DNA of 64,000 bases. Origin: an uncultured Aquimarina sp. Its GTDB lineage: Bacteria > Bacteroidota > Bacteroidia > Flavobacteriales > Flavobacteriaceae. Location: the NCBI GenBank assembly GCA_947498595.1, contig CANMKX010000013.1:1-64000 (forward strand), given 5' to 3'. The notes under the pieces are model-generated. The model saw only the letters and a program-made list of their open reading frames with translations. It searched no databases and was not told the origin of the DNA. Of the stretch, positions 9,610-18,962 are shown in pieces. The position numbers and the translations under genes are program-made. Positions within the stretch are counted from its first letter, which is position 1, and each line of letters begins with the position of its first letter.

Positions 9610-10134
9610 ATGAAATCAACAATTTATAGATTGCTAGTTTTAGTCGTAATGATTGGAATAATTTCTTGTAATCAAATTAAGAATAAAACAACTAAAATTA
9701 CTGTTACTACTAAAGAAGAGTTGAAAAATCAAACTCAAAAAATAGTTGAAGAAATATTCCCTGTGTTTGATTATGATAAACCTGACACTAAAAACAACAA
9801 GAAGAGATTTAAAGATTTTTTGAAAATTGAAATTACTCCAGATGTAAAAAATATTTATTGTTTTGATGATACCATAGGAATTGATGCAGATTATATGTTT
9901 GCGTTCAATTGTAACTCTAAAACTTCAAATCGGATTATTGAAGCACATAATTTAGTAATTGACACTATTAATTTGAGTAACGGATTTGAAATGCAACATG
10001 ATTTTGAATGGTGGGATAAAAAAAGAATAAAAAATCTTCAAAAATATAGCTGGACAGATAACAATCAATATTTTAAATATTATTGGTATGACGGAGTAAA
10101 AGAGAAAGCGTATTTTTTTGATTTTGATATGTAA
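9610..10134 (+). CDS. Putative lipoprotein
   Basis: A lipoprotein signal peptide is clear, with a hydrophobic core and lipobox GIISC at about residues 17-21. The mature part is about 150 residues, rich in Lys, Asp and aromatic residues, with a C-terminal WYDGVKEKAYFFDFDM strand. It resembles small Flavobacteriia lipoproteins of unknown role. It stands alone. Confidence 0.72.
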   Translation: MKSTIYRLLVLVVMIGIISCNQIKNKTTKITVTTKEELKNQTQKIVEEIFPVFDYDKPDTKNNKKRFKDFLKIEITPDVKNIYCFDDTIGIDADYMFAFNCNSKTSNRIIEAHNLVIDTINLSNGFEMQHDFEWWDKKRIKNLQKYSWTDNNQYFKYYWYDGVKEKAYFFDFDM

Positions 10135-10235
10135 GTACTCTTATTTACATTTAGAAAAATCCTAAAATATTATTTCAGATAAATTAAAAATAAAGAAAAG
10201 TTCATATAATTTTCATTAATCAAAAATCATAAAAA

Positions 10236-11078
10236 ATGTTAGATAAAGAAATCGTAGACCAACTTAAGTTTTGTCTCAGTAAAGGAAAGAAAATATCTTT
10301 TTTAGTAGAGGCTGGACTTTCAGCAGAAAGCGGAATACCGACATTTAGAGGAAAAGATGGGTATTGGGTATCGGGATCAAAAAATTACAAAGCTGAAGAA
10401 ATAGGAACATTTCGAATGTTTACTCTAGCATCAGAAGAAGTGTGGAAATGGTTTCTTTATAGAAAATCTGTAACAGAAAAGGCAAGTCCTAACGAAAGTC
10501 ATTTGTTATTAAGAGAAATAGAAGAATCCTTAGGAACTAATTTTGCATTAATATCACAAAATGTAGATAGTCTTCATCGAAAAGCAGGAAGTTCTGAGGA
10601 ACAGACATACTTAATTCATGGAGATTTTGATTTTGTACGATGTGGAGAGGAATGTTCAAAAGAACTATATCCATTTCCAAAAGAAATTAACCTGTTAGAT
10701 AGAGATAAAGATACTATCACAGGGAGCGAATGGAAAGCATTAAGGTGTCCTAAATGTAATGAAGATTTAAGGCCTCATGTATTATGGTTTGACGAATATT
10801 ATGACGAAAGATATTTTAAAAAAGATAGTGTATTAAAAATATCAAAACATACAGGACTTCTATTTGTAATTGGTACTTCAGGAGCTACTATATTACCTCA
10901 AATGATAGCCAAAAACGTTTTGGCAAAAGGAGGAATGATAGTCGAAGTTAATATAGAAGAAAGTTATTTCAGTCAACTTCTTAAAAACAAGAAAAAAGGA
11001 ATTGTCGTCAATCAAAAAAGTACTCCTTTTCTAAAAGAATTAAATGTAGAGATTAAAAAAATAGTAAATACTATTTGA
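10236..11078 (+). CDS. SIR2 family NAD-dependent deacylase-like protein
   Basis: Sirtuin fold with Rossmann and zinc modules. Seen: AGLSAESGIPTFRG (about 26-39), QNVD at 108-111, the catalytic His128 in LIHGDF, four zinc ligands Cys136, Cys140, Cys171 and Cys174, and the late Rossmann strands IGTSG and VEVN. The canonical GAG of the NAD loop reads EAG (Glu25), which is unusual and might alter NAD binding. There is no fused effector domain and no defence gene nearby, so it is read as a stand-alone deacylase. A strong terminator follows. Confidence 0.85.
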   Translation: MLDKEIVDQLKFCLSKGKKISFLVEAGLSAESGIPTFRGKDGYWVSGSKNYKAEEIGTFRMFTLASEEVWKWFLYRKSVTEKASPNESHLLLREIEESLGTNFALISQNVDSLHRKAGSSEEQTYLIHGDFDFVRCGEECSKELYPFPKEINLLDRDKDTITGSEWKALRCPKCNEDLRPHVLWFDEYYDERYFKKDSVLKISKHTGLLFVIGTSGATILPQMIAKNVLAKGGMIVEVNIEESYFSQLLKNKKKGIVVNQKSTPFLKELNVEIKKIVNTI

Positions 11079-11100
11079 ATTTTAATTAAGAAAACTACTA

Positions 11101-11144
11101 AAGAAGCGAATTAAGACAATTGTTTTAATTCGCTTCTTTTTTTT
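11101..11144 (+). terminator. Intrinsic terminator after the sirtuin gene
   Basis: Stem GAAGCGAATTAA (11103-11114) pairs with TTAATTCGCTTC (11125-11136), followed by a run of eight T. It is 22 bases downstream of the sirtuin stop. Confidence 0.85.
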
Positions 11145-11429
11145 GTAACCAGTAGTCTTATTTAGTTGTAAAATACCATAACACCAATAATTTGTAAAAT
11201 AATTGTGATTTTATGAATGATGTTATTTAGTTGATTATTAGTTTTTAAGAATTGATTCTGTTGGCTTTTAAAATTTTTTATAGAAAAAAATACAATTAGA
11301 GGGTAACATATAGCTTCATACATTCTCCTGTATACAAATAAACAATTGTTTGTGGTCTGATCAACCTGATATTAATAAAACGCGGTAGCAGAAAAGCGTA
11401 TGAGTAAGCATTAATAAAAAATCAAAACA
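11145..11429. other. Intergenic region upstream of the T9SS cargo gene
   Basis: AT-rich with no credible reading frame. It presumably holds the promoter and 5' leader of the secreted-protein gene at 11430, but no clear TTG/TAnnTTTG pair could be fixed. Confidence 0.4.
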
Positions 11430-13325
11430 ATGAAATTCAAAAATACAGTATTATTATCATTTATGATAATTTTCACGAACTGGATGATGGGGCAAAATCT
11501 AGTTTCTAACGGAAATTTTTCGCAGTATACTACAAACTGTAATAATTATTCTTTTGCATTTGGAAATAGCAATTGTGTTCCTAATTGGACTCGTTTTTCA
11601 GGAAGCCCATCTTTACATGGAGTACCTAATAATCCTCATGCATGGATGTGGTCAAGTGGATCAGCTAATCAATTTGAAGGAATTCAAACAGCAGTAAACT
11701 TTGAAGAAGGAAAATGTTACTCAGTATCTTTCAAAGTAAGAACAAACGATAGAGGTGTTCAAGCAATAAGGGATAATGGAACTATCAATCTAAGAGCAAT
11801 TAATGCACAAGGAACAACTATAACAAGCCAGCAAACAATATTTAGCAATACTATAGGAGCATATTTAGGTGGATGGACTACTGTAACAACAACATTTGTA
11901 GCCAATGCTAATTATCCAACGCTATTAGTTAATCCTTCGTATGTTGGTAGTGAAATGCAAGCAGAGATGTCTATTGATGATATTGTAATTACAGAAAATA
12001 ACTTATCAGTAGCCTATCATTTTGAAAATGAAAGTGGAGCTGCAGAAAATACTTTCTGTAAAGGAGATAAAATCTTTTTAGATGGAGCAGCTTCTCAAGG
12101 AGAGAATAGATACTTTATAGATGCATGGAGACGTCCAATTGGAACAACAGGAAATTTTCAATATGTATCAGGACTTGGATGGAATTGGAGTCAATTAGGA
12201 ACAGTTGATTTAACAACACTTTTTGGTGCCAACGGAATTGTATTTCAAGATGGATACGAATATCAAATTAAAGTAGCTTTAGGAAACTCATGTATTGGTT
12301 GGTTACCAAAGAAAATGGAATTTAAAGTTTTACCTAATGGTTCCTTGAATTCTAATTTTACAATGAATACGGTATGTGCAAGTAATGGAAAAATAAACGT
12401 AACGGTGACAGCAAACGATCTTACAGCTAATCAATGGTGGGGATTATTTGAAACTACAACAGCAACTAATACAGGAGGTGTACAAGTAGGAAACATCCAA
12501 GGAGGTACTACTACATCATTTACAGGTTTAAGCAGAACAAAACACTATTATATCAAACATGGAGTTTGGAAAGATAAAGACGATACACATTGCTACCCAT
12601 GGAGAGAAACTAGAAAACAAATTTCTAACTCAGTAAGTTGGGCAGGATATACTACTAATTTTGCTATGAGTGTTAGTAGTGATTTTAATGGTAATGCAAG
12701 TGTAAGCGTTTTAGCAAATCAAAACCCAGTACATGTATATCATGGATGGCAAGTATACGATGCAAACCACAATTTGATTAGTGGATTCTGTTGTAGTTCT
12801 GATACAGCATCTTTCTCGAATTTACAAATCAACACATGGTATTACGTAAAACATGGTATATGGAATGATTGTAAAGAATGGCAAGAAACAAGAAAGTATT
12901 TTAGAATACAGATTCCTTCAGCAGCTAGAAATAACGGAATTAAATTTATCCTAGAAACAAAAGAATATCCTTATGAACCAGATAGTGGATACACAGCTCA
13001 AATTGAAGAAGAAATTCTTTCTGGAGAGATTTTTGAAAAATATCCTGAATTTGAAAAAGATAAAGTAACATTAGAATCAATGTTGAAAGTATCTCCTAAT
13101 CCAGCATTGATAGGTGAAAACCTTGAAATCACACTACCAGCTGCTGTTGATATCGCTACAGTTGAAATCGTAAACTTAGCAGGTCAAAGTAGAGAAGTAA
13201 GATTAGATAAGAAAAATAGAAACGTACTTTTAGAATTGGATAGAAGAAGCTTTAGCGGTATGTGTTTCGTGAGAATAACAACAAACTCTGGAGAAACATT
13301 AGTAAAACAATTATTAATTAAATAA
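11430..13325 (+). CDS. Secreted protein with T9SS C-terminal sorting domain
   Basis: Signal peptide (residues 1 to about 21, ending MGQ) followed by a carbohydrate-binding-module-like domain that begins NLVSNGNFS and runs to about residue 190. The centre holds repeated segments: the units around YYIKHGVWKD (about 370) and YYVKHGIWND (about 472) share the same plan with W-ETRK ends, an internal duplication. The C-terminal 75 residues (from VSPNPA near 553 to KQLLIK) are a type A T9SS sorting domain, which targets the protein through the type IX system to the surface or medium. The ligand is unknown. A lipoprotein gene follows after 54 bases. Confidence 0.82.
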   Translation: MKFKNTVLLSFMIIFTNWMMGQNLVSNGNFSQYTTNCNNYSFAFGNSNCVPNWTRFSGSPSLHGVPNNPHAWMWSSGSANQFEGIQTAVNFEEGKCYSVSFKVRTNDRGVQAIRDNGTINLRAINAQGTTITSQQTIFSNTIGAYLGGWTTVTTTFVANANYPTLLVNPSYVGSEMQAEMSIDDIVITENNLSVAYHFENESGAAENTFCKGDKIFLDGAASQGENRYFIDAWRRPIGTTGNFQYVSGLGWNWSQLGTVDLTTLFGANGIVFQDGYEYQIKVALGNSCIGWLPKKMEFKVLPNGSLNSNFTMNTVCASNGKINVTVTANDLTANQWWGLFETTTATNTGGVQVGNIQGGTTTSFTGLSRTKHYYIKHGVWKDKDDTHCYPWRETRKQISNSVSWAGYTTNFAMSVSSDFNGNASVSVLANQNPVHVYHGWQVYDANHNLISGFCCSSDTASFSNLQINTWYYVKHGIWNDCKEWQETRKYFRIQIPSAARNNGIKFILETKEYPYEPDSGYTAQIEEEILSGEIFEKYPEFEKDKVTLESMLKVSPNPALIGENLEITLPAAVDIATVEIVNLAGQSREVRLDKKNRNVLLELDRRSFSGMCFVRITTNSGETLVKQLLIK

Positions 13326-13379
13326 ACACTAATTACTACACCAACTACGGATATAATAGTTGGTGTAGTATCATATATT

Positions 13380-14498
13380 ATGAAGAATATAAAATTTATA
13401 ATTATAATAAGTATAGTGTGTATTATATCACTTATACAAGCTTGTGACAAAGAGCAATTAACTTCTGAAGAAAGTACAGCAGAACTAATCAAAAATCGAG
13501 AAGAAAAAGAGAATAAGAATGGACAACTGCTAACAGCAAAAAGAGAACCTGTTGTAAATGCAGTTATAAAGATAAACAATGAAAAAGCAGCAGTAAGTGA
13601 TAAAAAGGGAAGTTTTAGTATACATAATGATGAATTGCAAGTAGGTGATGTTATAACAATAGAACATATCGATTATGTAACAGTTTCAAAAGTTGTTAGA
13701 GAGCATACTAGTCTATTTTTTTCTTTAAAAAAACGAGCAAACAAAGTTATTTTTAATGCAAAGGAGGAGATGGCAATTGCGATAGAATCAGATGGAAAAA
13801 TGATTATTCCTGAAAATGCTTTTACTTACAAAGGAGAACCATATGTAGGTAAAGTAGCAATACAAGCAACTTATATAGATGTTAATAATCAATCAGAAGT
13901 ACAAAGTGCTCCTGGAAGCTATATCGCAATAAATACAGACAACAGTTTGTATCCGTTAATGTCATATGGAATGATAGAAGTTAGAGCTGTAATTGCAGAA
14001 GAGAATATACCTCTTGATTTAAGAGAAGGAGTAAGTCTTACTACTTTTTTTCCGATACGTACAGCAGAGGTTCCAGAAGAAGTTAATCTTTACGAATTGG
14101 ATAGAGATACAGGGTATTGGACATTGACAGGAATGCTTGTAAAAGATGGAAATGTTTTAAAAGGAAAAATAACATCGGTTAATAGTGCCTGGAATGCAGA
14201 TGATCCATGTGCAGATCAATTGGTTTGTGTACGTATTAGAGTGGCATATACAACATATGTTAATCCACCGTATAATATAGGAGCAACAGGCATTACTTAT
14301 AATGGATTTGATGGACATCATACACCAGATGCAAATGGATATGTTGAGTTATGGGTTTGTCCTAATAGTGTTTTTGAACTAGGGTCTGCATGGATTGGTG
14401 GATCTAATCCATTGTACACTACTACAATTGATTTAAATACAGTAACGATGAATCCTAATGGATGTACAGATTTAGGTACTTGGACGATTCAAAACTAA
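13380..14498 (+). CDS. Lipoprotein with carboxypeptidase-regulatory-like domain
   Basis: SPII signal with lipobox IQAC near residue 22. Residues about 48-105 resemble a CarboxypepD_reg-like beta-sandwich (NGQLLTAKREPV, KGSFSI pattern). The middle (about 108-270) resembles the extracellular domain that often follows it in Bacteroidota lipoproteins, with a VSLTTFFPI segment. A Cys-rich tail contains DDPCADQLVCVRI and a late WVCP. It follows the T9SS cargo gene by 54 bases and is probably co-transcribed, suggesting a cell-surface function for the pair. Confidence 0.72.
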   Translation: MKNIKFIIIISIVCIISLIQACDKEQLTSEESTAELIKNREEKENKNGQLLTAKREPVVNAVIKINNEKAAVSDKKGSFSIHNDELQVGDVITIEHIDYVTVSKVVREHTSLFFSLKKRANKVIFNAKEEMAIAIESDGKMIIPENAFTYKGEPYVGKVAIQATYIDVNNQSEVQSAPGSYIAINTDNSLYPLMSYGMIEVRAVIAEENIPLDLREGVSLTTFFPIRTAEVPEEVNLYELDRDTGYWTLTGMLVKDGNVLKGKITSVNSAWNADDPCADQLVCVRIRVAYTTYVNPPYNIGATGITYNGFDGHHTPDANGYVELWVCPNSVFELGSAWIGGSNPLYTTTIDLNTVTMNPNGCTDLGTWTIQN

Positions 14499-14518
14499 AT
14501 AATGAAGTTTTAGAGAGT

Positions 14519-14567
14519 TTAAAATCAATAAGAAGAAAAGATTAATTTTTTTTCTTATTGATTTTAA
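14519..14567. repeat. 16-base inverted repeat across the CHAT gene stop codon
   Basis: TTAAAATCAATAAGAA at 14519-14534 is repeated in inverse orientation at 14552-14567. The right arm encodes the last residues of the CHAT protein (minus strand) and the loop contains its stop codon. Neither strand has a T-run after the stem, so it is a weak candidate for a bidirectional terminator between convergent genes. Confidence 0.55.
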
Positions 14568-17298
14568 CTAAAATAAAAAGAGCCAATACGATTCCCAAAA
14601 GGATATAATACCAATATTTTAGATACAAAGGTTCGTTAGGAAATACTATCATGCTATCATCACCTATAAGAATTAAACCAGCCCAATAAAAAGGAGATAA
14701 TTCACTTCCTTGATGTGTTTTGATATAATTTAATTTTGCGTTTCTTAATGCCGTTGATTTTTTTAAACCACGATTCAATCCTTTATAAAAATCGATCATT
14801 AATTCTTGATTTGCTTTATCATTAGTAGCCCATAAAGAAGAAACAACACTTTTTGATCCAGAATGAAAGAAAGCCCTAGCTAAACTCATAACACCTTCCC
14901 CTTTTCTCAAAGTTCCTAATGAAGTTTTACAAGCACTTAAAACAACCATGTCAGATTGATTTTTAGAGGCATAAATAGCATCAAGAGATAAAATGGAATC
15001 ATTGAGTGCAATCCATGGCATAGTATCATTACCAACATCGGCATGTGTTGATAAATGCAAAATTTTATAATCACTTATAATATCCAAAAAATTTCTAGTA
15101 GTAGCTTTTTCTTCTAACAAAGTAGCTCCAGAAAATAAAGAAGCTATAGTCGTTACTTCTTTTTTACTTAAATACAATTCATCTAATTGTTTAGAATTAA
15201 ACTGTACAGGGGCAATCCCTAGAAAGTCATGAACAGGAGACCTCTTCAGTAAATTATTTTGATTGAGGTATGAAATTGAATAAGCATATTTTATTTCCAA
15301 ATCTTCAATAAGATAATGTTGTTTTTTTGCTGAGGTATTTAAAACTTCAAATGGGATCTGTTGTATTGTATAATCAGGAATAATAGTTATTTCTTTATCT
15401 TTTAATAAAGGATATATATTTTCAGGTATCAATTGATTAAAAATACGATTTGATATGGTATTAAAAGATGAAAAATCTTCTTGTGTTGAAAACCACTGTT
15501 TGCAATGATTCCGAAATGCGATAATATCTTTCTGTAGAGATGAAGCATTTTCAATTTTAAAAAAATAAGAATGTGCATTAACGGATAGAATTCCATATCC
15601 CTGTTGGTCATTAAGTATATAATGAAGCACAGCTTTTTTAGGAAGCATATATTTTTGAGAAAACTGCGAATATGGCATAACATTAGCTTTCTGCTTATGA
15701 AGTATATATGAAGGGAACTTTTGATGTAAAGAATCCATAAACCTTTGATAGGCAATTTTGTGAGTATAGACTTCTTTCTGAGAAACTATAATGCTTGAAG
15801 CATCAAGAGGAAGTGATAATTGATTTAAGATAGCTTCAGAATGTTGAATTTTTTGTTTTAATGCATATTCTTTTTTAGCTATCGAATTAGGAATTTTAGC
15901 AATCTTCTTAGCTTGCTCATGCGTCACATCTTCTAATAACAAAATGGCTTTGCTTTTTTCCATATAATAGTAAGCATCTTGAGTTTTTTTAAGTAAAAAA
16001 CAAGCTTCAACTGCTTTCATATAAAAAGTAGCTGCAATTTCTCTCCAATATAATTTAGATTTGTAATCAGAACTTTCAAAACGGATAATATCAACAAGTA
16101 AATCTGCCATTTTAAAAGTTTTTAAAGCATTAAAAAGATGCTTTTTATCTTTATCATAATGATAATATGTAACCCAAGCTTGAGCCTTTTGTAGGATATG
16201 ATGTAATAGATCATATTTATTAGCCGCAATTTCTAATTCACCTTGTTTTATAGAACTATCATATTTACTATCGGCTGAATTAGCAACAGATAAATCAATG
16301 GCTTTTTGATAGTGTAATAATGCTTTTTTATGTTGTTTCTTTGCTAGAAATAGATCTCCTAAGTTTTCATAAATAGCTGTGAATTTAGGAGTAAAAGTAC
16401 TTGCTTTAAGAAGCTTACTTTCTGCTAAAGAATATTGTTGCAAACCTAAATATGCACTACCAATATTATTATAAGTAATTGCAAAATTCAGAGAATCTTC
16501 GGGTGGTAATTGTAGTAGTATTTTTTCAAAAAAATCAATTGCTTTTTCCTTTTCGTTATTATCCGAAAGTATTTTTCCTTTAATACCATAATATCGATTG
16601 TAATACTTCTTTTTCTTAAACGAATGTTTTTTTAAAAGTTGATCAACAAGTTTCAAATCAATAGAAGCATCTTTTTCATACTTTTTGTATCCTTTTAAAG
16701 AATAGATATCCAATCGTTTTAAATAAGCCTGTACTAATCTTTCTTTGTGTAAGGTATCTTGTTTAGTCAAGTTTATCAATTGACTAATAGTTGCTAATGC
16801 CTTATCAAAATCACCTATATTTATATATGCATTGGTTTGTGCTCGATAACTACTAAGTGTTTTTTTATCAAGCGGTGGAATCGTAATTAATTCATCATAA
16901 ATATCTATTGCATCAAAATAACGTTGTTGCTTGCTATATAAAAATCCTAAATTATAGAGTGTTTTTTTGATGGACTTGGCATCAATTTCGGGTAATTTTC
17001 TTTTTAGAGCTAATGCTTCTTCCGTGTTTTTTATAGATTTGGTTAAAAGAACCGCTTTTTTTTCTTTCTTCCAGCGTTTATAATACCATTTGTAACCACA
17101 ATCGTGATAGCAATCTGCGAGTTCTTGTAAAGGGATACTATCGGTAGAGCTTTCAAAAAAACGATTTATTAATTGCTGTTTTCGATCGATACTATCTGAG
17201 GATGAGATAATAGATAATAATCGTTTTTGATATTGAGCATTCGCAATAAGTGTAAAAACGAAGAAACAAAAAAAAGGTACAATCGATCTATAATTCAT
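14542..17298 (-). CDS. TPR-CHAT domain protein, extracytoplasmic and membrane-anchored
   Basis: Signal peptide (1 to about 22, ending NAQ), a long array of tetratricopeptide repeats (about 60-480), a coiled-coil linker, then a CHAT (caspase-like) peptidase domain at about 590-890 and a C-terminal membrane helix (about 892-912) with a KINKKKN tail. The caspase-type dyad is intact: His752 in LHLSTHAD and Cys790 in LSACKTSLG, plus the usual WATND and YWAGLILIGD segments. The layout puts TPR and CHAT outside the cytoplasm. An S8 peptidase lipoprotein gene lies just upstream in the same direction (69 bases) and an ECF sigma/anti-sigma operon is divergent beyond it. Proteolytic activity is inferred from the intact dyad. 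Confidence 0.88.
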   Translation of the reverse strand: MNYRSIVPFFCFFVFTLIANAQYQKRLLSIISSSDSIDRKQQLINRFFESSTDSIPLQELADCYHDCGYKWYYKRWKKEKKAVLLTKSIKNTEEALALKRKLPEIDAKSIKKTLYNLGFLYSKQQRYFDAIDIYDELITIPPLDKKTLSSYRAQTNAYINIGDFDKALATISQLINLTKQDTLHKERLVQAYLKRLDIYSLKGYKKYEKDASIDLKLVDQLLKKHSFKKKKYYNRYYGIKGKILSDNNEKEKAIDFFEKILLQLPPEDSLNFAITYNNIGSAYLGLQQYSLAESKLLKASTFTPKFTAIYENLGDLFLAKKQHKKALLHYQKAIDLSVANSADSKYDSSIKQGELEIAANKYDLLHHILQKAQAWVTYYHYDKDKKHLFNALKTFKMADLLVDIIRFESSDYKSKLYWREIAATFYMKAVEACFLLKKTQDAYYYMEKSKAILLLEDVTHEQAKKIAKIPNSIAKKEYALKQKIQHSEAILNQLSLPLDASSIIVSQKEVYTHKIAYQRFMDSLHQKFPSYILHKQKANVMPYSQFSQKYMLPKKAVLHYILNDQQGYGILSVNAHSYFFKIENASSLQKDIIAFRNHCKQWFSTQEDFSSFNTISNRIFNQLIPENIYPLLKDKEITIIPDYTIQQIPFEVLNTSAKKQHYLIEDLEIKYAYSISYLNQNNLLKRSPVHDFLGIAPVQFNSKQLDELYLSKKEVTTIASLFSGATLLEEKATTRNFLDIISDYKILHLSTHADVGNDTMPWIALNDSILSLDAIYASKNQSDMVVLSACKTSLGTLRKGEGVMSLARAFFHSGSKSVVSSLWATNDKANQELMIDFYKGLNRGLKKSTALRNAKLNYIKTHQGSELSPFYWAGLILIGDDSMIVFPNEPLYLKYWYYILLGIVLALFILVKINKKKN

Positions 17299-17367
17299 AC
17301 TATAAAAATATAGAATTATTGATCGATTGCAAGCAGTATATTAATTAGTTTATGGCTAATCTAGTAT

Positions 17368-18741
17368 TTACAATGGTTGTAATCCTATATGCGGAGTAGG
17401 AGAATAATTATTAGGATTGATCATATTTTTAACAAGAATTCTTTTATTAAGAGTAAAATTAATAAGACTTCTAGAAGAATAGCCAGAGGAGATAACATCC
17501 TGTTTGATTCCCATTGGATTTCCGATATTAGTATCAAAATAATAAGCGGCTCTGGCAGCAGTAAAAGCGCTAGCAAAAGAGGTTCCTTCTACAATTACAT
17601 TAATAATATGATCTCGTGTACCTAATGACAATTGATAATCATAAAAAGGAGCTACAATGTCAATACTAGCACTACCATAATTTGAATCAGGAGCTTTAAC
17701 AAGACCACGAATTTGCCCACGATCATCTATACTTGGCATTACACCATCAATATGTGTATACCCACCTACTGTTAATATATTACTAGAATTATAACTAGAA
17801 GGAAAATGTTCATTTCCGTTTGCATCAGTATTAACTCCTTCATTTCCTGCCGATGAGACAAACAGAATTCTATCATCAACCTTATCAATTATATTCTGAA
17901 GAATATTTTGATTTTTTAAACCATAATATCCAAAACTGGTATTGACAATAAACTTACCTGGTTTTTTAGCAATGAATTTAAAAGCACAAGCAACTGTAAA
18001 ATATTTTCCTCGACCATGACGATCAAATGCTTTTACAGCCATTAAATGATGCGGTATTTCGTATTGATTTAGTTCATTAATAATAATTTGTGCAACAAAA
18101 GAACCATGACCATTATCATCTCTTGGATCATTATCGTTATTGACGAAATCCCAACCAGAAATTTCGTTTTTACAATCATCATCAGTGCTAGAATTATATA
18201 AAAATGGATTAGGTTGATAATCATAATCAATTCCAGTATCTAAAATAACAATGTTGACAGCTTCAGGAGAATTTTGCGATACTGTTTTATCAGCAATTGT
18301 AGACGAATGTACTCCAGAAATTCCATCATTAATAATCTGAAATGAAAATTGGTAATCTCCTTCCATATCATCCTCATCATCATTTTCTGCAAGGTTTTTG
18401 GTTAATTCCTCAATAACTCCTCTTGGGTTTTCGGCATTTATAGTCCATAATTCAATATTTTTTTCGTCACAACTGCAATAATCTATTTTTTCAATAGTAA
18501 AGTTAAAGCGGTTTTGATACTTTATTCTCTTTATCTCTTTGATTTCATCTGTAAATGTTTCATTTTTATATTGAATTATAATTTGATTAGGAACTATTTG
18601 AGGTGTTGGAACCGTATTATTAGCAGTTTTTTGGTTAGATTCAGTAGTAGTTTCAACTTTAGAAATGGTTACATGATCATCTGTCGAACAATTTGATAGA
18701 AGGAAGATGAATCCAATAAATAAAAAGATATTTTTTTTCAT
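17368..18741 (-). CDS. S8 (subtilisin-like) serine peptidase lipoprotein
   Basis: Lipobox LLSNC at Cys18 predicts a lipid-anchored protein. A propeptide-like region spans about 48-125. The subtilase catalytic set is complete: Asp168 in VILDTGID, His212 in NGHGSF, oxyanion Asn300 in SSAGNEG and Ser388 in EGTSFAS. It lies 69 bases upstream of the TPR-CHAT gene on the same strand and is likely co-transcribed, placing two protease-type proteins in the same envelope compartment. The divergent neighbour is an ECF sigma factor, 221 bases away. Substrate is unknown. Confidence 0.9.
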   Translation of the reverse strand: MKKNIFLFIGFIFLLSNCSTDDHVTISKVETTTESNQKTANNTVPTPQIVPNQIIIQYKNETFTDEIKEIKRIKYQNRFNFTIEKIDYCSCDEKNIELWTINAENPRGVIEELTKNLAENDDEDDMEGDYQFSFQIINDGISGVHSSTIADKTVSQNSPEAVNIVILDTGIDYDYQPNPFLYNSSTDDDCKNEISGWDFVNNDNDPRDDNGHGSFVAQIIINELNQYEIPHHLMAVKAFDRHGRGKYFTVACAFKFIAKKPGKFIVNTSFGYYGLKNQNILQNIIDKVDDRILFVSSAGNEGVNTDANGNEHFPSSYNSSNILTVGGYTHIDGVMPSIDDRGQIRGLVKAPDSNYGSASIDIVAPFYDYQLSLGTRDHIINVIVEGTSFASAFTAARAAYYFDTNIGNPMGIKQDVISSGYSSRSLINFTLNKRILVKNMINPNNYSPTPHIGLQPL

Positions 18742-18866
18742 AATAAATAGATATGTTTCAAAGCAATTTTTGTTTTCCCCATCACTTCGAATTTTTAATA
18801 GATATGATTATTTACAAACAAGAGGCAATAACCTTTTAAATGTTACCCTAAAAAATTAAATAATAA

Positions 18867-18900
18867 TAAACCCCTGAGAAAAAATCAGGTTTAAACCCCT
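18867..18900 (+). promoter_or_regulatory. Direct repeats TAAACCCCT with nested inverted repeat
   Basis: TAAACCCCT occurs at 18867-18875 and again at 18892-18900, 25 bases apart, in a very AT-rich intergenic region where C-runs are rare. Between them lies CCTGA (18873-18877) / TCAGG (18885-18889). The block sits just upstream of the TAAGTTTG element of the sigma gene and is a candidate operator or ECF-type -35 region. Confidence 0.45.
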
Positions 18901-18922
18901 TTACTAGTACTTTTATTATATC

Positions 18923-18930
18923 TAAGTTTG
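18923..18930 (+). promoter_or_regulatory. Candidate -7 element of the ECF sigma operon
   Basis: TAAGTTTG matches the Bacteroidota consensus TAnnTTTG and lies 33 bases before the sigma factor ATG. No TTG is found at the expected -33 spacing; the CCCCT repeat occupies that position instead. Confidence 0.45.
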
Positions 18931-18962
18931 TACAATAATGAGGACTATTTTAAATCAATTCT

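Noticed and set aside
10236-11078. Sirtuin as an anti-phage (Thoeris- or DSR-like) effector
   Set aside because: It is short, has a complete zinc module of the deacylase type, no extra domain and no defence partner next to it.
13184-13579. Minus-strand frame of 131 codons
   Set aside because: It overlaps the sorting domain of the secreted protein and the lipoprotein start, and its composition mirrors their complements.
14519-14567. Strong terminator between convergent genes
   Set aside because: The stem is long but no T-run follows on either strand, so it was listed only as an inverted repeat.
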